In this document: in pieces, positions 47,771 through 57,136 of the stretch
Position numbering within the stretch: the first letter of the stretch is position 1
Layout: each line of letters opens with the position of its first letter
NCBI GenBank assembly: GCA_016709305.1
Contig: JADJNA010000034.1
Coordinates: forward strand, 1-61,967
DNA length: 61,967 bases
Source of the DNA: Candidatus Villigracilis saccharophilus
GTDB lineage: Bacteria > Chloroflexota > Anaerolineae > Anaerolineales > Villigracilaceae
Direction: 5' to 3'
Program-made: the position numbers and the translations under genes
The notes under the pieces: generated by a model
What the model saw: the letters and a program-made list of their open reading frames with translations, nothing else
Told to the model about the DNA's origin: nothing
Database searches by the model: none

Positions 47771-48724
47771 ATGACCAATAAACTTGCCGTAATCGCCATC
47801 GGTGGTAACTCGCTGATTATTGATGAAAAGAATGTCACTGTTGAAAGCCAATACAAAGCCGCCAAGGAAACAGCCCTGCATATCGCTGACATGATCGAAC
47901 AGGGTTGGGAAGTGGCGATCGGTCATGGTAATGGTCCGCAGGTTGGTTTCATCTTGCGGCGCTCTGAGATCGCCGCCCGTGTTGAAGGGATGCACGAAGT
48001 TCCGCTTGATGTGTGCGGTGCGGATAGCCAGGGTGCGATCGGGTATGCGCTTCAGCAGAACCTGCAAAATATCCTTTATCAACGCGGAATCAAGAAAAAG
48101 GTGGTCACCATCATTACGCAGACTCTGGTTGACAAGGCCGACCCCGCCTTTCAAAAACCAGCCAAGCCGATTGGCGGATTCATGACCAAAGAAGAAGCGG
48201 AGCGCCGTCAGCGTGAGCAAGGCTGGAGCGTGGTCGAGGATGCAGGTCGCGGCTGGAGGCGGGTGGTCGCTTCTCCGTTGCCTAAGGAAATTGTTGAGCT
48301 GGAAACTGTTGAGACTCTGCTTGAGAAGGGCATCGTCACCATCACAGTTGGCGGCGGAGGTATTCCAGTCGTCGACCCGGGTGATGGGAACTATGAAGGT
48401 ATCGCTGCGGTAGTGGATAAGGACTACGCTTCCTCGCTGTTAGCTCAAAAAATTAATGCGGACCTGTTTGTCATCTCAACGGCCATTGAAAAAGTTGCAG
48501 TCAATTTTGGCAAGCCCGAACAAAAATGGCTGGATAGGATCACACTTGCCGAAGCCAAAGCGTATCTGGCTGAAGGTATCCATTTTGCCAAAGGCTCCAT
48601 GGCACCCAAGATCCAGGCAGTTATCTGGTATCTTGAAAATGGCGGCAAGGAAGCGCTTATCACCAATCCTGAAAATATTGGCCGTGCCCTGAAGGGTGAG
48701 ACAGGTACCTGGATCGTTGCATAG
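47771..48724 (+). CDS. arcC: Carbamate kinase
   Basis: The 317-residue kinase makes ATP from carbamoyl phosphate and ADP, releasing carbamate. It shows AIGGNSLI, IGHGNGPQVG, DVCGADSQGAIGY and a C-terminal ITLAEAKAYL followed by FAKGSMAPKIQAVI, all standard for ArcC/YqeA. It is the energy-yielding step of the purine route if YgeW delivers carbamoyl phosphate. The frame is intact. AAGGAG precedes the ATG. Confidence 0.95.
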   Translation: MTNKLAVIAIGGNSLIIDEKNVTVESQYKAAKETALHIADMIEQGWEVAIGHGNGPQVGFILRRSEIAARVEGMHEVPLDVCGADSQGAIGYALQQNLQNILYQRGIKKKVVTIITQTLVDKADPAFQKPAKPIGGFMTKEEAERRQREQGWSVVEDAGRGWRRVVASPLPKEIVELETVETLLEKGIVTITVGGGGIPVVDPGDGNYEGIAAVVDKDYASSLLAQKINADLFVISTAIEKVAVNFGKPEQKWLDRITLAEAKAYLAEGIHFAKGSMAPKIQAVIWYLENGGKEALITNPENIGRALKGETGTWIVA

Positions 48725-48729
48725 CTTTG

Positions 48730-50749
48730 ATGAACAAATGGGCTGAACGGCTGAAAGAAATAAAATTTACACCACGCAGCGCTGTGTGGTGTATGCTATT
48801 AATTGCCGTGCTAACCTACGGCTTGTTCTTCTGGAAGCGCGGTTTTTATTGGGATGAATTCCCCTGGGCGTGGATTTATTACCGCCTCGGTCCGGAGGTC
48901 TTAACGAAAACCTTCTCAACCAGCCGACCCTTCTGGGGAATGATCTATCAGCTTACAATGCCAGTAATTGGACCAAACCCCTGGGTTTGGCAATTACTGG
49001 CATTGGGTTTACGCTGGATCACTGCGCTCTTATTCTGGCTGATTTTGCGCCTGCTGTGGCCTGGACACCCGCGCCCTGCATTGTGGGCCAGTCTGTTATT
49101 TCTTGTTTACCCAGGCATGGGGCAGCATTTCATCTCCATGATGTACAGTCATTTCTACATCGTATTGTCATGTTATTTGTTGTCGCTTTACCTATCCCTG
49201 CTCGCGTTAAGTTCTGAAAAGAATCGCGCAATTTTATTTGCTGCGTCGTATTTATTGGCCGCGGTAAATTTGCTGACGATGGAATATTTTTATTTTCTCG
49301 AATTCGCGCGATTATTTTTATTCTGGCGAATCCTTTTTGGGGACGAATAAAGTCCGTTTGCAAAAAGCGGTTTTATATTTTTCACCGTATTTATTTATTT
49401 TTCTTGGCATAACATTTTGGCGCATGTTCTTCTTTACTTTCCAAAATGCCAGCTATCAATATGTTTTGCTGGATGCTCTTCGAGATGATTTTTTCTCCGG
49501 TTTATTACACCTGATCAACAATGTCGCCCTCAGTTTTTGGCGGACAGTATTTGAAGCGTGGATCTACTCCTTCTTAACCATCGGCTTGACCGGCTTCGGT
49601 CCGCTCACGCTGACCATGATGCTGGTCCTGTTATTCTCGGTCATTGTTCTAGTCGGGTTGTATCTTTTCAAGTTTACAGATCGTGGTGATTCAAATGATC
49701 GCGACTTTGCCAAACAGGCTGGGTTGATCGGGCTGGTCTTTTGGGGCCTGTCAGGCGGGTCGGTTTGGTTGATCGGGATCGTTCCGCAGCTCAACTTTTC
49801 GATCGATCGTTTTATGCTTCCCTTTATGCTGGGAGCGAGTTTGATCCTGGCCTGCTTGATTGCATTGATCAAAAATCAGCGGACACAAATGATCCTCATG
49901 GCCTTATTGATCGGTTTCGCTGTGAGCAGGCAATTCCGTTTGGAAGAGGTTTTTCGCAATGATTGGAAAACCCAGCAGAATCTATTCTGGCAAATGTCCA
50001 CGCGTATTCCTGCATTGGAAAAAGGCACCATCTTAATTTCCAACGATCTGCCCGTTACGTATTTTTCAGATAATTCATTATCCGGACCATTGAATTGGAT
50101 ATACAGCCCGCCCGGCGAAATGAACGTGATCTTATATTTTGCGTCCGTTCGTGTTGGCAAAACCCTGCCAAACCTTGAACCCGGTCAGCCGCATCAGTTG
50201 TATTATGTGGGGCCAACATTTTATGGCAACACTTCAAACATTGTCATGTTTAAGTACGAGCCGCCCGGCTGTTTGCGTGTGCTTGACCCTGAAATAGATT
50301 CGGTTAACCGTCTGCTGCCAGAGTCTCTGCGCGATATTGATCAATACTCAAACCAGGCAGTGATCTTATTTGACAGACAGGCTGAACTACCTGTGCAATT
50401 TTACGGCGATGAACCGGAATATAATTGGTGTTATTATTTTGAGCAGGCTGAATTGGCGCGGCAGATGGGTGATTGGGAACGCGCGGCAGCACTTGCTGAC
50501 ACAGCTTTCTCCCTGGATGATTATCCCAATGATCCCATTGAAAGATTTGTTTTTATTGAAGGATATGCCCACACGGGAGATTGGGAAAAAGCAGTAGAAT
50601 TATCCGATGTTTCTTATAAAATATCAAAAAAATTTGTTGGCCCGCCGCTTTGTAAATTATGGACCCGTATCGCGCGCGAAACTGAGAGCACCCGAGAGCA
50701 GAAAGTCACTATGGATATAGTACAAAATAAATTTGAGTGTTTGCCTTAA
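48730..50749 (+). CDS. Polytopic membrane protein with C-terminal TPR-like repeats, one frame break
   Basis: Two frames join at a GGGG run near 49343: removing one G gives RILFGTNKVRLQ and one protein of about 672 residues. The first 400 residues hold around ten membrane helices; a FYWDEFPWAW motif after helix 1 recalls the acidic first loop of GT-C glycosyltransferases, but sequence evidence is thin. A soluble region follows, ending in two TPR-like units (AELARQMGDWERAAALADTAF and a second). It begins 5 bp after arcC and ends 140 bp before the first importer. No link to purines is evident. Confidence 0.6.
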
Positions 50750-50760
50750 AAGTTTATAAT
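50733..50760 (+). promoter_or_regulatory. Candidate promoter of the first importer operon
   Basis: TTGAGT (50733-50738), a 16-bp spacer and a perfect TATAAT (50755-50760), placed at the very end of the upstream gene. A dyad, TTGT-N4-ACAA, at 50800-50811 is similar to, but spaced one base wider than, the GntR-like sites. Confidence 0.5.
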
Positions 50761-50889
50761 ATAAAAGGTACTATACAAAAGTGTCCCTTTTCGTTAATAT
50801 TGTCCATACAAATTGAGAAGGAGGCCGAGGAAAAATATAGATTTTGTAAGCCCTGTGTGGTAAGTTCATATTTCAATAGGAGAAGAAGA

Positions 50890-52155
50890 ATGCGTAAAAT
50901 TACATCCCGCCTCGCGATTATCGCTCTGGCACTCATGCTCGTCCTTTCAGCTTGTGGTGGCGCAAAGCCCGCTGCAACGGAGGCTCCCGTTGCCGTTGCA
51001 ACTGAAGCTCCCGTCGCAACCGAGGCCCCGGCTGCTGAAGGTTTCCAGATCCCCGAAGTAGTTGAAGGCAAATTCAACGTTGCCATGGTCTTGATCGGAC
51101 CGCACGATGACGGTGGCTGGTCTCAGGCTCATTACGAAGGCCTCGTATATATTCAGGAAAATGTGCCGAATGTAAACATCGCCTATATTGAAAATGTTCC
51201 CGAAGGCGCCGATTCAGAACAGGTCTTCCGCAGCCTTTCCCGCAAAGGTTTCAATTTGATATTTGGAACATCTTTCGGTTTTGGTGACCCGATGGAAGTC
51301 GTGGCTGGTGAATTCCCTGACACAATGTTCATCCATTTGACAGGTATCAAGTCCAACTTCACAAACTTTGGTAACCTGATGGGCGCCATGGAAGATATGA
51401 AGTATTTGGCTGGTATGCTGGCTGGTGCCCGCGCCAAGGCCGATGGCAATCCCAAGCTCGGTTATATGGCCACCTTCCCGATCCCTGAAGAAATCCGCCT
51501 TGGTAACGCCATTGCATTGGGCATGAAGCAGACCTGCCCCGAATGTACTTTGGATGTCCGCTGGATCAACACTTGGCATGACCCCATCATCGAAAAAGAA
51601 GCTGCCGCATCTCTCTTTGATGCTGGTGCGCAAGTTGTCTTCACCGGTGCGGATACTCCCGCCGTTGCGGACGTTGCCCAGGAAAAAGGCAAATGGGGCG
51701 TGACCTACGACTGGTACGGCTCCTGCAAAGTGGACGCTTGTCTGACAGCTCCTTACTGGGTCTGGGGTCCAATTTATGCCGGCATTGCTGAAAAAGTGAT
51801 CGCAGGCACCTATGTCCCTGGTTACGATTACTTTGATGCTGAAACAGGCGCTCTGGGTCTGTTCGGTTTCATGGAAGGTCAGGAAATGCAGCCCGGCGTA
51901 AAGGATCTTGATCCTGAAGTGATCGCCAAGGTGCAGGACACACTCGCTAAGATGCTCGCTGGCGAATTCACCCGCTTTGATGTATTCACCGGCCCGATCA
52001 ATGATAACAAGGGTAACGTGGTACTTCCTGCCGGCCAAAGCTTGGAGCAGGTTGATCTTGACGCTTTCCCCGAGTTTGGCCTGCCGTGTACTGTCGCAGT
52101 CTGTATGAAGTGGTGGGCTGAAGGCATTACCGCAGAACTCCCCAATAACGTTTGA
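50890..52155 (+). CDS. BMP-family lipoprotein, ABC importer binding protein 1
   Basis: The 421-residue lipoprotein has signal peptide residues 1-21 ending in the lipobox LSAC (Cys22), a linker with repeated ATEAPVA units, then the Bmp/PnrA-type periplasmic binding fold (FNVAMVLIGPHDDGGWSQAHYEG, GTSFGFGDPMEVVA). Members bind nucleosides. It feeds the ATPase and permeases that follow. ATG 50890 is chosen for AGGAGAAG upstream; a longer frame from 50737 lacks a signal peptide at its start. Confidence 0.93.
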   Translation: MRKITSRLAIIALALMLVLSACGGAKPAATEAPVAVATEAPVATEAPAAEGFQIPEVVEGKFNVAMVLIGPHDDGGWSQAHYEGLVYIQENVPNVNIAYIENVPEGADSEQVFRSLSRKGFNLIFGTSFGFGDPMEVVAGEFPDTMFIHLTGIKSNFTNFGNLMGAMEDMKYLAGMLAGARAKADGNPKLGYMATFPIPEEIRLGNAIALGMKQTCPECTLDVRWINTWHDPIIEKEAAASLFDAGAQVVFTGADTPAVADVAQEKGKWGVTYDWYGSCKVDACLTAPYWVWGPIYAGIAEKVIAGTYVPGYDYFDAETGALGLFGFMEGQEMQPGVKDLDPEVIAKVQDTLAKMLAGEFTRFDVFTGPINDNKGNVVLPAGQSLEQVDLDAFPEFGLPCTVAVCMKWWAEGITAELPNNV

Positions 52156-52286
52156 TAGGGTCAATGCTGGGTGGCCTTTGTAAACGGACTTCCGTTGCGA
52201 GGAGGGTTCTTGCCCTTCCTGACGAAGCAATGTCTTTGGAGACTGTAAGAAGCCTTCACACATTAATGGATCGCAGGAGTAACTCG
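52156..52286. repeat. Intergenic repeat-like segment between lipoprotein and ATPase genes
   Basis: On the minus strand it contains ATTGCTTCGTC, about 16 bases, then CTCCTCGCAACG, which resembles the ATTGCTTCGTC...CTCCTCGCAATG palindromic elements scattered through many bacterial genomes. The downstream end carries the ribosome binding site of the ATPase gene. Only one copy is in this window. Confidence 0.4.
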
Positions 52287-53876
52287 GTGACCAATCAAAT
52301 CTCCTCAACACCAGAACAAAACCATATTATAGAAATGCGCGGCATTGTCAAACGCTTTCCTGGCGTATTGGCAAACGACCATGTGAATTTTGAACTGAAA
52401 CGGGGTGAGATCCATGGGTTGCTGGGCGAGAATGGCGCAGGCAAAAGCACCTTGATGAACGTCCTGGCTGGGATGTATCGTCAGGAGGCCGGCACTGTTT
52501 TTGTCAATGGCGTGCCCAAAGTTTTTTCCTCGCCGCGCGATGCGATTAAAGCCGGGATTGGCATGGTGCATCAACATTTTATGCTTGTGCCTTCGCAAAC
52601 GGTCACTGAGAATATATTGCTCGGTTTGGATGCTCCGCGTTTTTTTATGCGCTTATCTGAATATGATTCAAAGATCGCAGACTTGGGAGAAGAGTTCGGT
52701 TTGAAGGTGGATCCGCGCGCGAAGATCTGGCAATTATCGGTGGGGGAACAACAGCGTGTTGAAATTCTTAAAATGCTCTATCGGGGTGTGGATGTGCTCA
52801 TCATGGATGAGCCGACCGCAGTCCTGGCACCCCAGGAAATTGAAGGTTTATTCGAAACTTTGCGAGCCATGATCGCCCAGGGGAAATCTGTTATTTTCAT
52901 TAGCCACAAATTGCAGGAAGTCAGCGCGATTGCTGACCGTGTAAGTGTGCTGCGCAAGGGAGTTGCAACCGCATCTGGCGTAGCTTCAAAAGGAGTGTCA
53001 CGTCAGGAACTGGCGCGTTTGATGGTTGGGCGCGATGTGATCTTTGCGCTTGACAAAAAACCATGCAATCCGGGGGATGTAGTATTGGATGTGCGCGATA
53101 TTTACGCCGATAATGATAAAGGCCTGCCCGCTTTGCGCGGACTATCCCTTAATGTTCGCGCAGGTGAAGTTGTGGGCGTTGCTGGTGTTGCTGGCAATGG
53201 CCAGAGCGAGCTGTCCCAGGTAATTTCAGGGATGCGCGAGTGCAAGAAGGGCGAGGTTTTGCTTGGCGGAGATACGGTCAGCAACCACAGCACCCTCTAT
53301 GGCATTCAACACGGTATGGCGTATGTCCCGGAAGACCGCAACCATGTTGGCAGCGCTCCAAACTTAAGTATCACAGATAATATCATCATGAAAAAATACC
53401 GCAAGCCGCCTATTTTGAAAAACGGCTTGCTCGATATGAAAGCGGCTACAAAACTTGCCAATGAACTTAGGCAAGCCTACGATATCGTAGTACCGAGTGT
53501 GTCAACACCGGTTCGACTACTATCAGGTGGAAATCTTCAACGTGTGATCCTTGCCCGTGAGATTTCCGGGCAGCCATCATTCATGGTCGCGGTTCAACCT
53601 ACCCGTGGGCTGGATGTCGGCGCGATAGAGGGAGTCCATCGTTTGCTGCTGGCTCAACGCGAAACTGGCGCTGCGGTCTTGCTTGTCTCTGAAGAGTTGG
53701 AAGAATTGCTTTCCTTGAGTGACCGAGTATATGTGATTTACGAAGGAAAGATCATGGGGGAGGTAATGATCAAGGGTGATGGGCATGATGAGGCGCTGGT
53801 TGATACGATCGGCCAGATGATGACCGGCACTCCGCTCGATCAAATCCAAAAAGAAGGAGTGGCAGCACATGACTGA
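52287..53876 (+). CDS. Nucleoside-type ABC importer ATPase 1 (two nucleotide-binding domains)
   Basis: The 529-residue protein carries two ATPase domains. The first has an intact Walker A (GLLGENGAGKSTLM, residues 45-58), LSVGEQQRVE signature and VLIMDEPTAVL Walker B. The second has the degenerate loop VAGVAGNGQSEL, LSGGNLQRVI and QPTRGLD, as usual for importers of sugars and nucleosides with BMP lipoproteins. A GTG start at 52287 is preferred because AGGAG lies eight bases upstream; the 45 residues before it are not family-like. It overlaps the first permease. Confidence 0.92.
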   Translation: MTNQISSTPEQNHIIEMRGIVKRFPGVLANDHVNFELKRGEIHGLLGENGAGKSTLMNVLAGMYRQEAGTVFVNGVPKVFSSPRDAIKAGIGMVHQHFMLVPSQTVTENILLGLDAPRFFMRLSEYDSKIADLGEEFGLKVDPRAKIWQLSVGEQQRVEILKMLYRGVDVLIMDEPTAVLAPQEIEGLFETLRAMIAQGKSVIFISHKLQEVSAIADRVSVLRKGVATASGVASKGVSRQELARLMVGRDVIFALDKKPCNPGDVVLDVRDIYADNDKGLPALRGLSLNVRAGEVVGVAGVAGNGQSELSQVISGMRECKKGEVLLGGDTVSNHSTLYGIQHGMAYVPEDRNHVGSAPNLSITDNIIMKKYRKPPILKNGLLDMKAATKLANELRQAYDIVVPSVSTPVRLLSGGNLQRVILAREISGQPSFMVAVQPTRGLDVGAIEGVHRLLLAQRETGAAVLLVSEELEELLSLSDRVYVIYEGKIMGEVMIKGDGHDEALVDTIGQMMTGTPLDQIQKEGVAAHD

Positions 53877-54993
53877 GACAACAGTTATAAATAAGAAACG
53901 CCCGCCTTTCCGTATTCGGATCGAACCGCGATTAAGTGAACCCCCCGCTTGGTATCCGGCGGCGGTAACACTCGGTGCCATCGTCGTAGCGCTTATTCTC
54001 GGCGGCGTATTGATATCCTTCGCTGGCGGTGACCCGATCCGATCCTATCAGCATATTGCAAAGGCGTCTTTCGGCGATATTGGTGTGCTTTCAGATACAA
54101 TCGTGAAGGCGACTCCGATCATTCTTGCGGCGTTGGCTTGTTCGGTGGCGTTCCGTATGAAACTATGGAACATTGGTGCTGAGGGACAATTTATCATGGG
54201 CGCGTTCGGTGCGAGCGCAATTGTGCTTGCACCTGTTCTGCCGGCTGAGACTCCGCGCTGGATATTTATTCCGGTGATGATGCTCGCGGGTATGGCGGCT
54301 GGCGCGATATGGGGATTCATTCCCGGGTACTTAAAGGCAAAGTTTAACGTCAATGAGATCATCAGTACTTTGATGCTGAACTATGTAGCGGTGGCCTGGG
54401 TAAATTTTTGGATCTTTGGCGTTTGGACAGAAGGTGGTTTCCAAATGTCACCCAAGTTTCCAGATGGAGCCAGTCTGCCTCGTTTAACGGATTTCGCTAA
54501 GACTTTCCCCGTTTTTCGCGGGCTTACCACTCACGCGGGTCTGGTGATCGGAATTGTAGCCGCGGTAATTTTGTGGTTCATCATCTTCCGCAGCCGCTGG
54601 GGATATGAGATCCGCCTGATCGGTGATAATCCGCGCGCGGCGCAGTATGCGGGCATTAATATCACCAGGAATGTTATCTGGGTCATGATGCTTTCGGGTG
54701 CGCTTGCCGGACTGGGCGGTATGTCTGAAGTGTCGGGTGTTGTGCACCGCTTACAGACTGCGCCCATCGCTGCCGGGTATGGCTTTACAGGCATCATCGT
54801 GGCCTGGCTGGCAAAATTAAATCCGCTGGTTATCATTATGGCATCTGTGTTATTCGGGGCGTTGATCCTTGCGGGTCGTGAGATTCAACCTTCGGGCGTG
54901 CCCAAAATGATCCAGGGAATTATCTTGGTCTGTCTTATCGCCAGCGATTTTCTGCTCCGCTATCGAATTGTTGTTGAACGCGGGGAGGAGTAG
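53869..54993 (+). CDS. Nucleoside-type ABC importer permease 1A
   Basis: The 374-residue permease has about ten membrane segments with the family core GDPIRSYQHIAKASFG, FRMKLWNIGAEGQFIMGAF, KAKFNVNEIISTLMLNYVA and RLIGDNPRAAQYAGINI. It pairs with the shorter permease downstream to form the channel. Its start overlaps the ATPase end by 8 bp, and the next permease begins 3 bp after its stop. Confidence 0.93.
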   Translation: MTETTVINKKRPPFRIRIEPRLSEPPAWYPAAVTLGAIVVALILGGVLISFAGGDPIRSYQHIAKASFGDIGVLSDTIVKATPIILAALACSVAFRMKLWNIGAEGQFIMGAFGASAIVLAPVLPAETPRWIFIPVMMLAGMAAGAIWGFIPGYLKAKFNVNEIISTLMLNYVAVAWVNFWIFGVWTEGGFQMSPKFPDGASLPRLTDFAKTFPVFRGLTTHAGLVIGIVAAVILWFIIFRSRWGYEIRLIGDNPRAAQYAGINITRNVIWVMMLSGALAGLGGMSEVSGVVHRLQTAPIAAGYGFTGIIVAWLAKLNPLVIIMASVLFGALILAGREIQPSGVPKMIQGIILVCLIASDFLLRYRIVVERGEE

Positions 54994-54996
54994 ATC

Positions 54997-55789
54997 ATGG
55001 ACTTTACGATCATCTTACAGGCAGGGATTGCAAGTGGAACTGTGCTATTGTTCGCGACCATAGGGGAATTATTTTCAGAGCGTGCTGGTGTTCTGAAGCT
55101 CACTTTTCTGGGAGCAGGCATCAGCTTGGTATTAGGCGAGGGATTATCCAAAGCTGGCACCGTTGCACTGCTTCCAAATTTTTCCGTCCCGCTGCTTACG
55201 CTTATCCCCATCATTGGAAAAATATTTTTCACCGATCAAAGCGTGCTCGTTTACATTGGCTATCTGCTGGTACCCCTGTCATGGTATTACATAAATCGCA
55301 CGCGCCCGGGGTTGCACTTGCGCGCTGTGGGTGAGTATCCCTCTGCGGCAGACGCCCTGGGGATCAGTGTTTTTCGGGTGCGTTATTTCTATGTTTTCGT
55401 TGGCGGCATGTTGGCTGGGTTGGCAGGTGCTACGATCAGTCTTGCAGTATCTCCGGGCTGGTTCAGTGAACTGACCACAGGCGGGCAGGGATGGATTGCG
55501 ATCGGTTTGGTTATCTTTGCTCAATGGGACCCTGTCCGCGCGGCGCTTGGGTGCGTATGCCTTTGGCGCACTGCGACGGCTTATATTGGATATTCAAGGT
55601 CCGCTTGTTTTATTGGGCTTTGACAATCCCTTTTATTACAACCCGTATCTCGGATTCTTCCTGCAAATGCTGCCCTACCTTTTCACTGTTGTGGTGCTGG
55701 TGATCGGTTCCCGTGAAGCCATGCGAAAACGCATTGGCGCGCCAGCCGCTCTTGGCAATCCGTACATTCGCGGAGAACGTGGAAAGTAA
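54997..55789 (+). CDS. Nucleoside-type ABC importer permease 1B, with internal deletion and frame break
   Basis: The protein matches the second permease type (SERAGVLKL at the start, RTRPGLHLRAVGEYPSAADALG, FVGGMLAGLAGATISL), but about 59 residues are missing after residue 35: where the sister protein at 57133 has VLNLGVEGQMLLGAF and two helices, this one goes straight to TFLGAGISL. A frame break near 55553 (one extra T) separates the last quarter, which continues as GAYAFGALRRLILDIQGP and ends IRGERGK at 55789. The gene is either truncated and inactive or damaged in assembly. Confidence 0.85.
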
Positions 55790-55822
55790 TCTGGTTCTGA
55801 TTAATTTGGATTCGGTTATCCG

Positions 55823-55851
55823 TCTCCCTTTGACTTCACGCCGAAGGGAGA
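55823..55851 (+). terminator. Candidate terminator of the first importer operon
   Basis: TCTCCCTT and AAGGGAGA form an 8-bp stem with a 13-base loop, followed by TTTCATATT. It lies 34 bp after the last gene of the first importer and before the promoter of the second. Confidence 0.5.
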
Positions 55852-55873
55852 TTTCATATTACATCTAACAGTT

Positions 55874-55903
55874 TTGTAATTTTCTGGACAAAAATCATAT
55901 AAT
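55874..55903 (+). promoter_or_regulatory. Promoter of the second importer operon
   Basis: TTGTAA (55874-55879), an 18-bp spacer and a perfect TATAAT (55898-55903). The predicted start near 55910 is directly followed by the GntR-like palindrome, the same order as at 40484-40530. Confidence 0.6.
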
Positions 55904-55915
55904 TCCTGTTACAAA

Positions 55916-55926
55916 ATGTCTGACAA
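55916..55926. promoter_or_regulatory. Second candidate GntR operator
   Basis: ATGTCTGACAA differs at one base from the core TTGTCTGACAA, which is the complement-strand reading of the palindrome at 40516. TGTC-T-GACA is perfectly symmetric. Position just after the predicted start suits repression. Confidence 0.5.
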
Positions 55927-55978
55927 CTTGTAGACGGATTCAGTATACTGAGATGGTACAGGAGACAGGTATCTGGCC

Positions 55979-57136
55979 ATGAAAAAACTACTTCAAAGTG
56001 AATGGATTTCCCGCCTGATCGACACGCTTCTTCCAGTATTTGCCGCGATGATCGCTTTGCTTCTTGGCGCGGTCATGTTGTTTTTTTTGAAGGTTAATCC
56101 TGTTGAGGCGTATAAAGCCCTCTGGGATGGCGCATTTGGCAGTACCAACGCTTTTGCGGAAACCCTGGTCAAAGCGACGCCCTTGCTTTTGGTTGGGATC
56201 GGCATTTGCATCTCATTTCGTGGCGATGTGATCAATATTGGCGGTGAAGGGCAGATGATCATCGGCGCAGTCCTCGCGACCTGGGTTGGGTTGAATTTCA
56301 CCGGGCTGCCCGGTTGGCTGACGATTACTTTATCCATGCTGGCAGGTTTTTTGGGCGGCGCGATTTGGGGTGGTATTCCGGGGGTATTGAAAGCATATTT
56401 CAGTGTAAATGAAATTTTAAGCACCGTGATGATGAACGCCATTGCGGTGCAGTTGATGAACTTCCTTTTGCGTGGACCTATGATCGATCCTGCGCAAGCA
56501 GAAATGGCTTCACAAATTCCCCAGACTGCGCGTTTGGAGGAGATTTTCCGCTTGCCGCGCCTTGCTCCAACCCGCCTTCATCTTGGGGCATTGATCGCTG
56601 TCATCCTTGCCATATTGGTTTACATTCTTTTATGGCGCACCACTCTTGGTTATCGTATCCGTGCGGTTGGACAGAATCAACATGCTTCACGTTATGCGGG
56701 GATCAATGTTAAGCGTTACATGGTTCTTGCCTTATTGTTGAGCGGTGCGTTTGCAGGGCTGGCCGGTGCGACTCAAGTCTTTGGTGTGAACTATCGCATG
56801 ATCACAGACGGGTCTTCGTCAGGCTTTACGGGTAGCGCCGGTTTCAATGGGATCGTAGCCGCCTTGTTTGGTGGGCTGCATCCGATATTAACCATCCCTG
56901 CTTCGATCCTGTTTGGCGCGCTGTTGGTCGGCGCCAATAAGATGCAAAGGGTTGTACAGGTTCCTTCGGCGTTAATTACTGCCCTGAATGGACTGGTGGT
57001 TGTATTTGTCGTCAGCAGTGAGGTCATCCGTAAGAGAAGACAGCGCAGGCGGGAAGCGGTTGCCAAGCATGAGAACGAATCTACTCCGCCTCCATCGAAT
57101 GGCAAACAGATTAGTCAGACGGAGGCAGGTTCATGA
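55979..57136 (+). CDS. Nucleoside-type ABC importer permease 2A
   Basis: The 385-residue permease shows VNPVEAYKALWDGAFG, FRGDVINIGGEGQMIIGA, KAYFSVNEILSTVMMNAIA and RAVGQNQHASRYAGINVKR, the standard core of BMP-type importers, and ends in a charged tail. It is complete. It overlaps permease 2B by ATGA. In this second set the permeases come before the binding protein and ATPase, the reverse of the first set. Confidence 0.93.
   Translation: MKKLLQSEWISRLIDTLLPVFAAMIALLLGAVMLFFLKVNPVEAYKALWDGAFGSTNAFAETLVKATPLLLVGIGICISFRGDVINIGGEGQMIIGAVLATWVGLNFTGLPGWLTITLSMLAGFLGGAIWGGIPGVLKAYFSVNEILSTVMMNAIAVQLMNFLLRGPMIDPAQAEMASQIPQTARLEEIFRLPRLAPTRLHLGALIAVILAILVYILLWRTTLGYRIRAVGQNQHASRYAGINVKRYMVLALLLSGAFAGLAGATQVFGVNYRMITDGSSSGFTGSAGFNGIVAALFGGLHPILTIPASILFGALLVGANKMQRVVQVPSALITALNGLVVVFVVSSEVIRKRRQRRREAVAKHENESTPPPSNGKQISQTEAGS

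Noticed and set aside
50750..50889. Purine riboswitch upstream of the first importer
   Set aside because: I looked for the three-way junction core of guanine or adenine riboswitches here and before 55979 and 58170 and did not find it.
51214..52311. 365-codon open frame on the minus strand
   Set aside because: It is antisense to the BMP lipoprotein gene, which has a signal peptide, lipobox and family motifs.
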